DNA of 64,000 nt from an uncultured Lachnospiraceae bacterium (GCA_947626435.1 CANQSB010000005.1:1-64000); one strand, 5' to 3'. Counted from the first letter of the stretch, positions 52,080-61,147 are shown. The notes: a model not told the origin generated them from the sequence alone. Numbers and translations are program-made.

Positions 52080-52193
52080 AGTCAAACAAAATAGTTCTTT
52101 ACATCGTAAAAAACAGAGATTATAATAAAGATATATGATTGATGCATATAATAATAGAGGAAATGGAACAACAAAGCCAAAATAAGTTATAGA

Positions 52194-52227
52194 AGAAGTT
52201 AGATAAACAAATCTCTAACTTCTTTTT
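52194..52227 (+). terminator. Terminator-like hairpin in the 51958-52435 gap
   Basis: AGAAGTTAGA (52194-52203) pairs with TCTAACTTCT (52214-52223), followed by TTTT. No plus-strand gene immediately precedes it, so it may end a non-coding transcript or be a remnant. Confidence 0.55.
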
Positions 52228-52345
52228 GCATATATGGTAAATATCGTACTTATTTTGGAAAAAGATAGTCTGAATTTTGGCATTAAGTATTCATTGAATA
52301 GGAAGCTGTTTATAGATATAGTGTTGAATGTACAGGACTATACTC

Positions 52346-52392
52346 ATATATTTTGCCTACCTAAATTCTACGTTGTTGAATAGAGTTTTGTG
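52346..52392 (+). repeat. Partial copy of palindromic repeat family 1
   Basis: Only the right end of family 1 is present (TAAATTCTACGTTGTTGAAT with AGAGTTTTGT after it, preceded by ATATTTTGCC). The left arm is missing, so this is a truncated copy. Confidence 0.7.
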
Positions 52393-52435
52393 AACGCTAA
52401 AAACATTTATAGTTCGAAAGGAGCCGCCAATTGAA

Positions 52436-53569
52436 ATGAAAAATAAAATCACACAATCTAAGGCGTTTTCATTACCTGCAATAGCGTTTTTAACAATAAT
52501 ATTCTTAACCCCTATCATATTCGTTTTAACTCCGAAATCAGGCATTTCATTGTCAGAACGCCGCCATCTCGTCGCTTTTCCGACTTTGGCAGCAGATACT
52601 ATCCAGACAAAGACCTTTATGGACGATACCGAGAGCTACCTCTTAGACCATTTTCCGCGTCGAGAAGTCTTCCGCCGCCTAAAAGCCCTTTACGCATACA
52701 ATATTTTGCATCAAAACGAAAACAACAGCATATACATCACTCAAAACAGTGCCATAAAACTTGAATACCCACTGAATGAAAATTCCGTCCTAAACACAGC
52801 CAAAAAACTAACAGCTCTAAAAGCTCAATATTTTCCAGACACAAAAGCATACTACAGCATAATCCCTGATAAAAATTACTTCACAGCAGCTCAAAACAGA
52901 TATCCGTCAATCGACTACCCGAAAATGACATTACTTTTGCGTGAAAATCTTTCCGAAAACGATTACCGATATATAGATATTTTCGATACCCTGACGCTTG
53001 ACGACTACTATCGAACCGATACCCACTGGCGGCAGGAGGCAATCTTCCCTACGGCGAAAAAAATTGTGGAAGCTTTGGGCGTGGCAGAATATCTTCCAAC
53101 GAATAAATCCGCCTATGAAATACAGACAATCCCCGATTTTTACGGCGTTTACTACGGACAGGCAGCCCTCCCAATGAATCCTGACACAATCACATTATTC
53201 ACAGACGAAGCAATATCCTCCGCCATGGTATGGAACCTTGAATCCAATACTACAACCCAAGTCTATGACTTAAGCAAACTGACGGACGCAAAAAGCGTGG
53301 ACAAATACGACATCTTCCTTGGCGGCGCGCAGGCCCTCCAAATAATAAAAAGCCCCAAAGCCGCCACAGACAGACGCCTGATAATATTCCGTGACTCATA
53401 CGCAGGCAGCCTAGCTCCGCTGCTTTTGGACGCATACAGCGAAATAACCCTCATAGACCTGCGCTATATAAGTTCATCCTTGCTAGGCAATTATGTTGAT
53501 TTTGAAGACGCCGACATACTTTTCCTGTACAACACAATCCTGATTAACAACAGCGCAATGCTGAAATAA
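52436..53569 (+). CDS. DHHW family protein (AlgX/SGNH-like)
   Basis: This 377-residue protein is anchored by an N-terminal membrane segment (LPAIAFLTIIFLTPIIFVL) and has an extracellular SGNH/AlgX-like domain. The catalytic-type motif here reads YYRTDTHWRQEAI, in the position of the DHHW motif of the family, with a Ser-type segment IIFRDSYAGSLAPLL near the C-terminus. Such proteins are usually encoded beside MBOAT and DUF4358 genes for O-acetylation of surface glycans; here those are at 28450-30428. The coding strand is rich in A and C, unlike its neighbours. GAAAGGAG lies 12 bases upstream. Confidence 0.82.
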   Translation: MKNKITQSKAFSLPAIAFLTIIFLTPIIFVLTPKSGISLSERRHLVAFPTLAADTIQTKTFMDDTESYLLDHFPRREVFRRLKALYAYNILHQNENNSIYITQNSAIKLEYPLNENSVLNTAKKLTALKAQYFPDTKAYYSIIPDKNYFTAAQNRYPSIDYPKMTLLLRENLSENDYRYIDIFDTLTLDDYYRTDTHWRQEAIFPTAKKIVEALGVAEYLPTNKSAYEIQTIPDFYGVYYGQAALPMNPDTITLFTDEAISSAMVWNLESNTTTQVYDLSKLTDAKSVDKYDIFLGGAQALQIIKSPKAATDRRLIIFRDSYAGSLAPLLLDAYSEITLIDLRYISSSLLGNYVDFEDADILFLYNTILINNSAMLK

Positions 53570-53715
53570 TACCATAGCAATAATATAAAATGCCGCTAAA
53601 ATAAACTATAGTAAACGACATAGTTTCCCATGCTTAAGTATGTTGAAAATGTTGCAGAATCTATGCTTTTTTGGGAGGCGGAAAAAGTTTTCTCATACCA
53701 CAGAAAGCAGTTACA

Positions 53716-53762
53716 AAAAGGCTCTGAGGCCAATGTCAATACACAGCCCCGAGCCTTTTATA
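53716..53762. terminator. Terminator-like hairpin after the DHHW gene
   Basis: AAAAGGCTC (53716-53724) pairs with GAGCCTTTT (53751-53759), with an inner GAGGC/GCCCC loop region. The A-run and T-run allow action in both directions between the convergent DHHW and uxaC genes. No gene is seen elsewhere in 53570-53867. Confidence 0.7.
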
Positions 53763-53867
53763 AACTTATTACATTGTAGAATTGTAAACAGGCAGAACGA
53801 AAAAATTTATGTCGCACAGGCAAATATGGATGCCTGTTAAATGAAGACATAACTAAAAGCGCAAACC

Positions 53868-55283
53868 TTAAACCGCCTTCAAATCAAACCCAAAATACTT
53901 CACAGCATTATTATAAGAAATCCCCTTTACAATCTCCTCAAGCGTTTCCATATCATCAGGGAATTCTCCGTTTTCAACCCAACCGCCAATCAGGTTGCAC
54001 ATAATCCTCCTGAAATACTCATGCCTTGTATACGACAAAAAGCTTCTCGAATCGGTGAGCATTCCCACAAAGCCCGACAGGTTGCCAAGGTTGGCAAGCG
54101 AAATCATCTGATCCTGCATACCCGTCTTGTGGTCGTTGAACCACCACGCGCTGCCCTGCTGTATCTTGGCGCATGCCGTAGAATCTTGGAAGCAGCCAAG
54201 AATTGTGCCAATCGCCTGATTGTCATTTGGATTAAGGCTGTATATAATAGTCTTTGGCAGCTCGTCAGTCTTAATCAGCGCGTTGAGGAAATCAGCAAGC
54301 TCCGCGGAAGGAGCGTAGTTGTTAATGCAATCATAACCCGTATCAGGTCCAAGCTGGTCATAACGCAGGGTATTATTGTCCCTCTTGCAGCCATAGTGCA
54401 GCTGCATTACCCAGTTGAGCCTGTGGTACTGTCTGCCCACAAACAGCATAAACGCCGTCTTGAATTGCAGCTCCTCCTGCCTTGTCACTGCGGCGCCGCT
54501 CTTTCTCTTGGCGAAAATCTTCTCAATCTCCTCATCGGAAGCAGGCTGGTACATTACATATTCAAGCGCATGGTCTGAAACAGAGCAGCCCATTGACGCG
54601 AAGAAATCAAGCCTCTTTAAGAGCGCCTGCTTCAAGTCGGCGAATGTGTTGATTGCTACGCCGCTCACTTCGCCAAGCTTAGCAAGATAGTCAAAATATT
54701 CAGGCTTTTCAATATTCATAGCCTTGTCAGGACGCCATGCGGGAAGCACCTGCACGTCAAAGCTCTTGTCCTCGGCAATCTGTTTGTGGTATTCAAGCGA
54801 ATCGACAGGATCGTCGGTCGTGCATATCAGCGTCACGTTTGAGCTCTTGATCAGCCCGCGCACGCTCATTGAGCTTTCTTTAAGTTTAGCGTTGCAGAGA
54901 TTCCATACCTCCTCAGCCGTATTTTTATTCAATATGCCATTGTAGCCGAAATACCGCTGCAGCTCGAGGTGTGTCCAGTGATAGAGCGGATTGCCGATGG
55001 CCTTTCCGACGCACTCAGCCCATTTGAAAAACTTTTCCTTGTCAGAAGCGTCACCAGTGATAAACTTCTCGTCCACGCCGCACGAGCGCATGAAACGCCA
55101 TTTGTAGTGGTCGCCGCCAAGCCATACCTGGGTTATCGTGTCAAACTTGCGGTCGTTTGCGATTTCCGCAGGGTTTATGTGGCAGTGGTAGTCAAGCACC
55201 GGGGCAGTTTCCGCAAATTTGTGATAAAGGTCGCTTGCTGTCTTGGTCTGAAGCAAAAAGTCCTTATCCATAAATGGTTTCAT
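53868..55283 (-). CDS. uxaC: Glucuronate/galacturonate isomerase
   Basis: This 471-residue uronate isomerase converts D-glucuronate to fructuronate and D-galacturonate to tagaturonate. It has the amidohydrolase-like metal motif LDYHCHINP (about 30-38), TQVWLGGDHYKWRFMRSCGV, and the conserved FVGMLTDSRSFLSYTRHEYF near the C-terminus. Length is typical of UxaC. It lies 25 bp downstream of a LacI-type regulator on the same strand, so they form an operon. The other steps (UxaA/UxuA, UxaB/UxuB, KdgK, KdgA) are not in the window. Confidence 0.95.
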   Translation of the reverse strand: MKPFMDKDFLLQTKTASDLYHKFAETAPVLDYHCHINPAEIANDRKFDTITQVWLGGDHYKWRFMRSCGVDEKFITGDASDKEKFFKWAECVGKAIGNPLYHWTHLELQRYFGYNGILNKNTAEEVWNLCNAKLKESSMSVRGLIKSSNVTLICTTDDPVDSLEYHKQIAEDKSFDVQVLPAWRPDKAMNIEKPEYFDYLAKLGEVSGVAINTFADLKQALLKRLDFFASMGCSVSDHALEYVMYQPASDEEIEKIFAKRKSGAAVTRQEELQFKTAFMLFVGRQYHRLNWVMQLHYGCKRDNNTLRYDQLGPDTGYDCINNYAPSAELADFLNALIKTDELPKTIIYSLNPNDNQAIGTILGCFQDSTACAKIQQGSAWWFNDHKTGMQDQMISLANLGNLSGFVGMLTDSRSFLSYTRHEYFRRIMCNLIGGWVENGEFPDDMETLEEIVKGISYNNAVKYFGFDLKAV

Positions 55284-55308
55284 ATAAAATTCCTCCTATA
55301 AATTTTAT

Positions 55309-56313
55309 TTAAAGAGTTGTACCTCTTTTTATCAATTCGCCTGAAAAAATAACCTTTTGTGGCATTTCGTTGTCGCTCAAAATGCCTATGAGTGTTTTGA
55401 CTATATGGTGGCAGAGCGTTTCCAGACAGTTGTCTACAGTGGTAAGCTCAGGCTCACAGCACCTTGACAAAATTGAATTGTTGTAGCCTATAATTGACAG
55501 GTCGTTTGGTATGGAAAGCCCTTTTTTCTGCGCAAACTTCATTGCGCCAATCGCAAGGTTGTCATCGCCTGCAATTACGGCATCATACTTGAGCGTGCCG
55601 TCGAGCGCGGACAAAAAATCAGCGATAGCAGTAAGGTTAGCGTGGTTTTCAGGGAAATGCTGCATATATTCAGTCCGCAGCGGCAGTCCCTTTTGTGTGA
55701 GGGCGCTCTGATAACCTGAAAGCTTTTTCAATGCAGAGTATGAATTTGAATTATACAGGTACAGTATATCTTCGATGCCCTGCCCTATAATAAAGTTAGT
55801 CGCCTGCATAGTCGACTTAAAATCATCGCACAGAGCGCAGTAGACGTTTTCACAGTCATAGTCAGCGTTAAGCAGCAAAAGGGGAATGTCTTTGGCTGCC
55901 TCGCGGATATATTCGTTTTCAGCCTCATTGTCGGAAATGAAGGTGGAGCCTATAAGGATAGCGCTGTCAACCTTTTGGTTTACAAGAAGATTAAGGTATT
56001 TCTGCTTATCGGCAAGCCCGTATCCCGTACAGCATAAAAGACAGGTGTAATTATTTTTGTGCAGCTCCTGCTCAATGTAGTAAATGGCGCTTGAAGCATA
56101 CAAATCAGAGGCATCGGCACATAGGATGCCTATAGTGTTCATTGAATTTAATCCAAGCCCGCGGGCGAAAACATTGGGCGTGTAGTCGCATGCTTCAATC
56201 ACGTCAAGAACCCTCTGGCGCGTCTGCGGGCTCACGTTGTCCGAACCGTTTAAAACTCTTGACACTGTCGCTATGGAAACTCCTGCTTTTTCGGAAATAT
56301 CATAAATCGTCAT
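55309..56313 (-). CDS. LacI family regulator of the uronate locus
   Basis: This 334-residue regulator has an N-terminal HTH (MTIYDISEKAGVSIATVSRV and NGSDNVSPQTRQRVLD) and a periplasmic-binding-protein-like sensor domain (IGILCADASDLYASSAIYYI). It precedes uxaC in the same operon and is divergent from kduI, with a palindromic operator between them, so it likely represses uronate genes until an inducer binds. GGGGGAG lies 12 bases upstream of the ATG. Confidence 0.9.
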   Translation of the reverse strand: MTIYDISEKAGVSIATVSRVLNGSDNVSPQTRQRVLDVIEACDYTPNVFARGLGLNSMNTIGILCADASDLYASSAIYYIEQELHKNNYTCLLCCTGYGLADKQKYLNLLVNQKVDSAILIGSTFISDNEAENEYIREAAKDIPLLLLNADYDCENVYCALCDDFKSTMQATNFIIGQGIEDILYLYNSNSYSALKKLSGYQSALTQKGLPLRTEYMQHFPENHANLTAIADFLSALDGTLKYDAVIAGDDNLAIGAMKFAQKKGLSIPNDLSIIGYNNSILSRCCEPELTTVDNCLETLCHHIVKTLIGILSDNEMPQKVIFSGELIKRGTTL

Positions 56314-56534
56314 AGAAAAGCTTGCTCCCCCGTCAGCAAAATATAGTAAAGTAAAAGGCTGGTGCCTATTGCGGCAGATAAAACAAACATCAATGTAAAA
56401 ACAATGTAAGCACTACCATAAACCAACTAAATTGTACTATGAATATACACTAAAATCAAGCGTAAAAATAATAAATATTTGTTTATCTTACCAAAATTTA
56501 TAGAATATTTATAGAGCAATCGGGATAATTTCTA

Positions 56535-56576
56535 TTGACTATGCCGCTGCGATAGGATAAAATGTAAGTGCTTACA
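56535..56576 (+). promoter_or_regulatory. kduI promoter with a LacI/CcpA-type operator
   Basis: TTGACT (56535-56540) is followed after 17 bases by TAAAAT. The perfect palindrome TGTAAGTGCTTACA (56563-56576) overlaps the start site. A second partial copy (TGTAAGCACTACCA) lies near 56404-56417, close to the divergent LacI gene. The rest of the 56314-56638 gap is AT-rich with nothing else recognised. Confidence 0.6.
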
Positions 56577-56638
56577 AAAAATGATGCGGATTTTGGTTAT
56601 TAATTTATTAAATCAAGGTAAAAGGAAGGGTGATATTT

Positions 56639-57499
56639 ATGGAGCTGCGCACAGCGGCATCGCCAAAGGATGTTAAAAATTATACCACACAGAGATTAAG
56701 AGAAGAATTTTTGATTGATGATTTGTTTAAAAAGGGAGAAATCAAGCTTGTATACAGCCATATTGACCGCATTATCACAGGTTCTGCAGTGCCTGTTGAG
56801 CCGATTAAGCTCACAGCGGGAGATGAGCTTAGGGCGGAATACTTCTGCCAGAGGCGCGAGCTTGGCGTCATAAACATAGGACCCGCAGGCACAATCACGA
56901 TTGACGGCAAAAAGTACGAGGTAGGCCATAAGGAGGGCATGTACATCGGCATGGGCTCAAAGGACATCACATTCGAGTCGGCCGACCCTCAAAATCCCGC
57001 TAAATTTTACTTAAACAGTGCGCCCGCGCACAAAGCGTATCCCACTAAGCTTATCAAGCCCGAGGGCGAGCCGAGCGAGGACGTGGTAATCATCAAGGAC
57101 GAAAACAAGGTTGAGCTTGGTTGCCTTGAGGACGCAAACCACAGGGTAATCAACAAATACATATTGCCGGGACAGGTAGAAAGCTGCCAATTGGTTATGG
57201 GCATGACAGCGTTGAAGCCCGGCAGCGTATGGAACACAATGCCATGCCATACCCACGACAGGCGCATGGAGGTATATCTGTATTTTGATATGCCCGAGGA
57301 TGCGTTTGTAATGCACTATATGGGCGAGCCGCAGGAGACAAGGCATATTGTCATGAGAAATGAGCAGGCGGTAATCTCTCCGAGCTGGTCAATCCACTCA
57401 GGCAGCGGCAGCCGCGCGTATACCTTCATATGGGGCATGGTAGGCGAAAATCAGGACTTTGACGATATGGACGGCGTGGCAATGCAGGATTTGATGTAA
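56639..57499 (+). CDS. kduI: 5-keto-4-deoxyuronate isomerase
   Basis: This 286-residue cupin enzyme isomerises 5-keto-4-deoxyuronate, produced from unsaturated pectin or glycosaminoglycan disaccharides, to 2,5-diketo-3-deoxygluconate. It has the conserved N-terminal KDVKNYTTQRLREEFLI and the zinc motif MPCHTHDRRMEVYLYFDMPE, with later ligand PSWSIHSGSG. The ATG at 56639 is preferred (MELRTAAS); a GTG three codons earlier shares the AAGGAAGGG site. Typical KduI length is about 278. It is divergent from the uronate LacI regulator. Confidence 0.95.
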   Translation: MELRTAASPKDVKNYTTQRLREEFLIDDLFKKGEIKLVYSHIDRIITGSAVPVEPIKLTAGDELRAEYFCQRRELGVINIGPAGTITIDGKKYEVGHKEGMYIGMGSKDITFESADPQNPAKFYLNSAPAHKAYPTKLIKPEGEPSEDVVIIKDENKVELGCLEDANHRVINKYILPGQVESCQLVMGMTALKPGSVWNTMPCHTHDRRMEVYLYFDMPEDAFVMHYMGEPQETRHIVMRNEQAVISPSWSIHSGSGSRAYTFIWGMVGENQDFDDMDGVAMQDLM

Positions 57500-57526
57500 T
57501 CCGCGCTTTATTCAGACGGTAAACAT

Positions 57527-57560
57527 ACAGGGTGTTCATGGAAGTGGATGCCCTGTTTTT
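57527..57560 (+). terminator. Intrinsic terminator of kduI
   Basis: ACAGGG (57527-57532) pairs with CCCTGT (57551-57556) with partial inner pairing, followed by TTTTT. Confidence 0.7.
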
Positions 57561-57650
57561 AATTCACGAAGATTGGAAAGCTTTTGTATACAATTTTCAA
57601 CAACTGCATGTGTCAAATTTTGCAAAAAAGAAAACAATATATTGCATTAT

Positions 57651-57678
57651 TTGACAAACTAAAGTAATATAGGAATAT
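57651..57678 (+). promoter_or_regulatory. Candidate promoter of the glycogen debranching gene
   Basis: TTGACA (57651-57656) and GAATAT (57673-57678) are 16 bases apart, 28 bp before the start codon. Confidence 0.5.
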
Positions 57679-57706
57679 ACCAACATTTGTAAAAGGGGGA
57701 ATTCAT

Positions 57707-59818
57707 ATGTTTGGCAGACCCTACATAAATAAGGATATTTATGCCGCGACAGACATAATCAACGGATTTAAGGTAAGGCCGGGGAAGTACCTTAGGAACG
57801 GAGCCATGATTGTTGATGGCGGCGTGAGCTTCACAATACATTCAAACGGAGCGACCTCCTGTAATTTATGTCTGTTTCACAGATATGAGGATGAACCATA
57901 CGCCATCATTCCGTTTCCGGAAAAATTCCGCGTGGGGAATACCTATTCAATGGTAGTACTGGGACTTGATCCCAGTGAGTTTGAGTACGCGTACCAGTTT
58001 GACGGAGAATATAACCCTAAGAAGGGACTTATTTTTGATAAAAACAAATACATACTTGACCCATACGCCAGGGCTGTGTCAGACCAGGGCACATGGGGCG
58101 AAAAAAAGAGCAGCAAAAAGCATCTTTACAAGGCACGTGTCGTGAGGGAGTGCGACGACTGGGGCAATTTTGACCGTCCCAACCTTGAGCCGAAGGACAT
58201 GATTATATACGAAATGCACGTAAGGGGATTTACGATGGATAAGTCTTCCGGCGTGGCAAATAGAGGCACGTTTGACGGCATCAGGGAAAAAATCCCGTAT
58301 CTTCTGGAGCTTGGCGTCAATGCGGTAGAGCTTATGCCGATTTTTGAGTTTGACGAGCTTGAGGACACGAGAGTGGTTGACGGCGAAAGGTTGATAAACT
58401 ACTGGGGTTACAGTCCTGTGTGCTTTTTTGCGCCAAACACGAGCTATGCCTCAAAGCACGAATACAATGAGGAGGGGACAGAGCTGCGCGAGCTTGTGCG
58501 CGAGCTCAACAGCTACGGCATAGAGGTTATCCTTGACGTGGTATTTAACCACACGGCGGAGGGTAATGAGCTGGGACCATGCTTTTCATTCAAGGGGATA
58601 GACAACAATATATACTATATGCTCACGCCTGACGGTAAATATTACAATTTCAGTGGCTGCGGCAATGTCATGAACTGTAATCATCCGATAGTGCAGCAGT
58701 TTATTTTGGAGTGCCTGCGCTACTGGGTGCTTAATTATAGGGTCGACGGCTTCCGATTTGACCTTGCCTCTATCATGGGAAGGAATGAGGACGGCTCGCC
58801 TATGAGCAAACCGCCGCTTTTGCAGAGCCTTGCGTTTGATCCTATTCTCGGGCGCGTGAAGCTTATCGCTGAGGCGTGGGACGCGGGCGGACTTTATCAG
58901 GTGGGCAATTTCCCCTCATGGAACAGGTGGTCGGAGTGGAACGGCAGATACCGCGACGATATGCGCTGCTTTTTGAAGGGCGATTACAATATGGCGCAGG
59001 CGGCGATAAACCGCATCACAGGCTCTCTTGACCTCTACGGCAAGGAAAACCGCGGCGAGAATGCCACGGTCAATTTCCTCAACTGTCACGACGGTTTTAC
59101 TCTTTATGATATGTACGCCTACAATACAAAGCACAATGAAAAGAACGGCTGGAATAACACTGACGGCGCAAACGACAACAACAGCTGGAATTGCGGAGCC
59201 GAGGGCGATACTGATGACGAGGAAATTCTGAAGCTCAGGAACCGTATGCGCAAGAACGCGTTCGCTGTGCTGATGTGCAGCCGCGGTTCGGCGATGTTCC
59301 TTGCGGGTGACGAGTTCTGCAATACGCAGTTTGGCAACAACAACGCCTACTGTCAGGACAACATCATCTCATGGCTTGACTGGACAAGGAAAGAGCAGTA
59401 TAAGGAGATGTTTGAATTTTGCAAGTATATGATTGCATTTCGCAAAAAGCATCCGATACTGCGCGGGCGTTCAGGCCCCAGCGGCTGCGGCTTCCCCGAG
59501 GTGTCAATCCACAACAAGACAGCGTGGAACAGTGTCTGCACTCCTGACACGCATATGATTGGAATTATGTTTGCGGGTCGTACGGAGGGTAACATAGAGG
59601 ATGACATTATTTACATCGGCATAAACACGTTTTGGGAAAATCAGAACATACAGCTTCCAAAGCTCCCACTTGGCAGGGAGTGGCACATTGTCATGAACAC
59701 TGAGTTTGAGCATACGGCGGACACTGATTATCACAAGCTCACTAAATGGACGGGAAGCGATACGCTGCTTATGTGTCCCAGAAGCGTGGTTATCGCGCTT
59801 GTAACAAAGCATAATTAA
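57707..59818 (+). CDS. glgX: Glycogen debranching enzyme (GH13 isoamylase type)
   Basis: This 703-residue GH13 enzyme hydrolyses alpha-1,6 branches in glycogen or limit dextrins. An N-terminal CBM48-like domain (about 15-120) is followed by the catalytic barrel with EMHVRGFT, DVVFNHTAEG, the nucleophile in DGFRFDLAS (about 350), the acid/base in LIAEAWDAGG (about 388) and LNCHDGFTLYD. The insert with DGANDNNSWNCGAEGDTDDE is typical of GlgX/isoamylase enzymes. AAAGGGGG precedes the start. It has its own promoter. With the downstream phosphorylase it would degrade glycogen. Confidence 0.93.
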   Translation: MFGRPYINKDIYAATDIINGFKVRPGKYLRNGAMIVDGGVSFTIHSNGATSCNLCLFHRYEDEPYAIIPFPEKFRVGNTYSMVVLGLDPSEFEYAYQFDGEYNPKKGLIFDKNKYILDPYARAVSDQGTWGEKKSSKKHLYKARVVRECDDWGNFDRPNLEPKDMIIYEMHVRGFTMDKSSGVANRGTFDGIREKIPYLLELGVNAVELMPIFEFDELEDTRVVDGERLINYWGYSPVCFFAPNTSYASKHEYNEEGTELRELVRELNSYGIEVILDVVFNHTAEGNELGPCFSFKGIDNNIYYMLTPDGKYYNFSGCGNVMNCNHPIVQQFILECLRYWVLNYRVDGFRFDLASIMGRNEDGSPMSKPPLLQSLAFDPILGRVKLIAEAWDAGGLYQVGNFPSWNRWSEWNGRYRDDMRCFLKGDYNMAQAAINRITGSLDLYGKENRGENATVNFLNCHDGFTLYDMYAYNTKHNEKNGWNNTDGANDNNSWNCGAEGDTDDEEILKLRNRMRKNAFAVLMCSRGSAMFLAGDEFCNTQFGNNNAYCQDNIISWLDWTRKEQYKEMFEFCKYMIAFRKKHPILRGRSGPSGCGFPEVSIHNKTAWNSVCTPDTHMIGIMFAGRTEGNIEDDIIYIGINTFWENQNIQLPKLPLGREWHIVMNTEFEHTADTDYHKLTKWTGSDTLLMCPRSVVIALVTKHN

Positions 59819-59926
59819 AATTTTAATTTTCTATTCCATTGTATGGCAAAATATGTTATGATAATGGTGGATTTGGAAAGATTGGACTTTATTTTAATAT
59901 ATTTTAGGGTGAAAGGTGGAGTAGTT

Positions 59927-60289
59927 ATGGCTAAGATTTTGGTGGTTGATGATGCGGCATTCATGCGCATGACTATTAAAAAGATGATTGAGCCGCATGG
60001 TCATACTGTTATTGCTGAAGCTGAAAATGGCGTGGAGGCAGTCAAGAAGTTCAGCGAGTTCAAGCCTGACATAGTGCTGCTTGATATTACCATGCCGGAG
60101 ATGAACGGCGTGGAGGCGTTGAAAAGAATTAAGGAAATTCAGCCGGCTGCAAAGGTTATCATCTGCTCGGCTATGGGGCAGCAGGCTATGGTGGCGCAGA
60201 CTATCCAGTATGGGGCTAAGGATTTTATTGTTAAGCCGTTTGTGGAGGATAGGTTGATTGCGGCGATTGATAAGGTTATGTCTAGGTAG
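59927..60289 (+). CDS. cheY: CheY-like single-domain response regulator
   Basis: This 120-residue receiver domain has the acidic pocket VVDDAAFMR, the phosphorylated Asp in IVLLDITMPEMNG, the switch Thr/Ser position in IICSAMGQQ and the lysine in DFIVKPF. It has no output domain and looks like a CheY, which carries the chemotaxis signal to the flagellar motor. It is away from any che operon, so the assignment to motility is probable, not certain. The start at 59927 is chosen because AGGTGGAG lies 8 bases upstream; the frame is open from 59843. Confidence 0.88.
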   Translation: MAKILVVDDAAFMRMTIKKMIEPHGHTVIAEAENGVEAVKKFSEFKPDIVLLDITMPEMNGVEALKRIKEIQPAAKVIICSAMGQQAMVAQTIQYGAKDFIVKPFVEDRLIAAIDKVMSR

Positions 60290-60306
60290 TTTTATATGGT
60301 AATGTG

Positions 60307-60348
60307 AGTCCCTTTAAGCTGCGGGGAGCGGCTTGGAGGGGCTTTTTT
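60307..60348 (+). terminator. Intrinsic terminator of cheY
   Basis: AGTCCCTTTAAGCTGC (60307-60322) folds on GCGGCTTGGAGGGGCT (60328-60343) with G-U pairs, followed by a T-run. The 60290-61232 gap then holds two family-2 elements, a tandem array and the next promoter. Confidence 0.75.
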
Positions 60349-60368
60349 GTGTGGGAACCGAACCGGAC

Positions 60369-60596
60369 GAAACCGCTTAGATATGTCTGCTGCTCATGCG
60401 AGGCTGTGGGGGCGGATTTTCTAATACAATGAATGTAGGTGTTCTAATGCGGACGAGGTCGGCGCTAGTCGCCTTCCATGGCTCCGAGCGCCTCGATTTG
60501 CCGTCCGGGCAAATCGCTCTCTGGGTGTTCGTCATTGTATAAGAAAATCCGCCCCCGCAGCCTAGGCATGCGCAGCAGACATATCTAAGCGGTTTC
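60369..60596 (+). repeat. Structured inverted-repeat element, family 2, copy B
   Basis: A 228-bp element with perfect 25-bp outer arms (60369-60393, 60572-60596) and near-complete pairing further inward. The core holds GGCGCT/AGCGCC (60461-60466, 60487-60492) around the invariant AGTCGCCTTCCATGGCTCC loop, and GATTTGCC/GGCAAATC (60495-60502, 60508-60515). The outer arm sequence is unrelated to copy A, yet the total length is the same. Confidence 0.85.
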
Positions 60597-60824
60597 TGGA
60601 TATTGGCGGACTTAGAAACATAGAAAGTAAAATGTAGAGAATGCTAAGCGGTTTTTGGGTGTTGTTGGGCTTGGAAATATAGAAAGTAAAATGCAAAGAA
60701 TGACAAGCGTTTTTTTAGTGTTGTTTGGCTTAGAAATATAGAAAGAAAAATGTAAAGAATATTAAGCGGTTTCTAGGTGTTGGCAGACTTAAAAACATGA
60801 AAAAGTAAAATGCAGCGAATACCT
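60589..60824 (+). repeat. 4 x 59-bp imperfect tandem repeat array
   Basis: Four consecutive 59-bp units start at 60589, 60648, 60707 and 60766. Each begins GCGKTTTYT and contains a run like ACTTAGAAACATAGAAAGTA followed by AAATG. Units diverge by about 15-25 percent. The first unit overlaps the right arm of element B, and the array ends one base before element C. No coding potential is seen. Confidence 0.85.
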
Positions 60825-60825
60825 A

Positions 60826-61049
60826 GAAGACGGTCAGCATTGGTGCGGGCGGGCATAGGTGGAAACAGCGTATTTCCTTATACAATGGTAGAACACTAGA
60901 GGTCAATTTGCCCGGACGGCAAATTGAGGCGCTTGGAGCCATGGAAGGCGACTAGCGCCGACCTCGTCCGCATTAGAACACTTATATCCATTGTATTAGG
61001 AAATACGCTGTTTTCGCCTCGTCCGCCCGCACCAATGCTGACCGTCTTC
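60826..61049 (-). repeat. Structured inverted-repeat element, family 2, copy C (reversed)
   Basis: A 224-bp element in the opposite orientation, with perfect 25-bp outer arms (60826-60850, 61025-61049). Core helices are GAGGTC/GACCTC (60899-60904, 60960-60965), GGCGCT/AGCGCC (60928-60933, 60954-60959) and AATTTGCC/GGCAAATT (60905-60912, 60918-60925). The conserved loop appears as its complement, GGAGCCATGGAAGGCGACT. Confidence 0.85.
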
Positions 61050-61088
61050 GTCCTTTAGCATTTTTTCCAAAAATTTTTCAAAACCCCC

Positions 61089-61147
61089 TAGACAAATCCA
61101 ATTTTATGTTATATTATTAAGAAAACGTTTTCAGGAAAACGTTTTCC
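61089..61147 (+). promoter_or_regulatory. Promoter with two tandem LacI-type operators
   Basis: TAGACA (61089-61094) and TATTAT (61112-61117) are 17 bases apart. Two palindromes, GAAAACGTTTTC (61121-61132) and GGAAAACGTTTTCC (61134-61147), lie over and just after the expected start site, 86 bp before the LacI-type gene. Autoregulation is likely. Confidence 0.75.

Noticed and set aside
60589-60824. 59-bp array as a CRISPR
   Set aside because: Units are contiguous and diverged, with no unique spacers of constant size and no cas genes.
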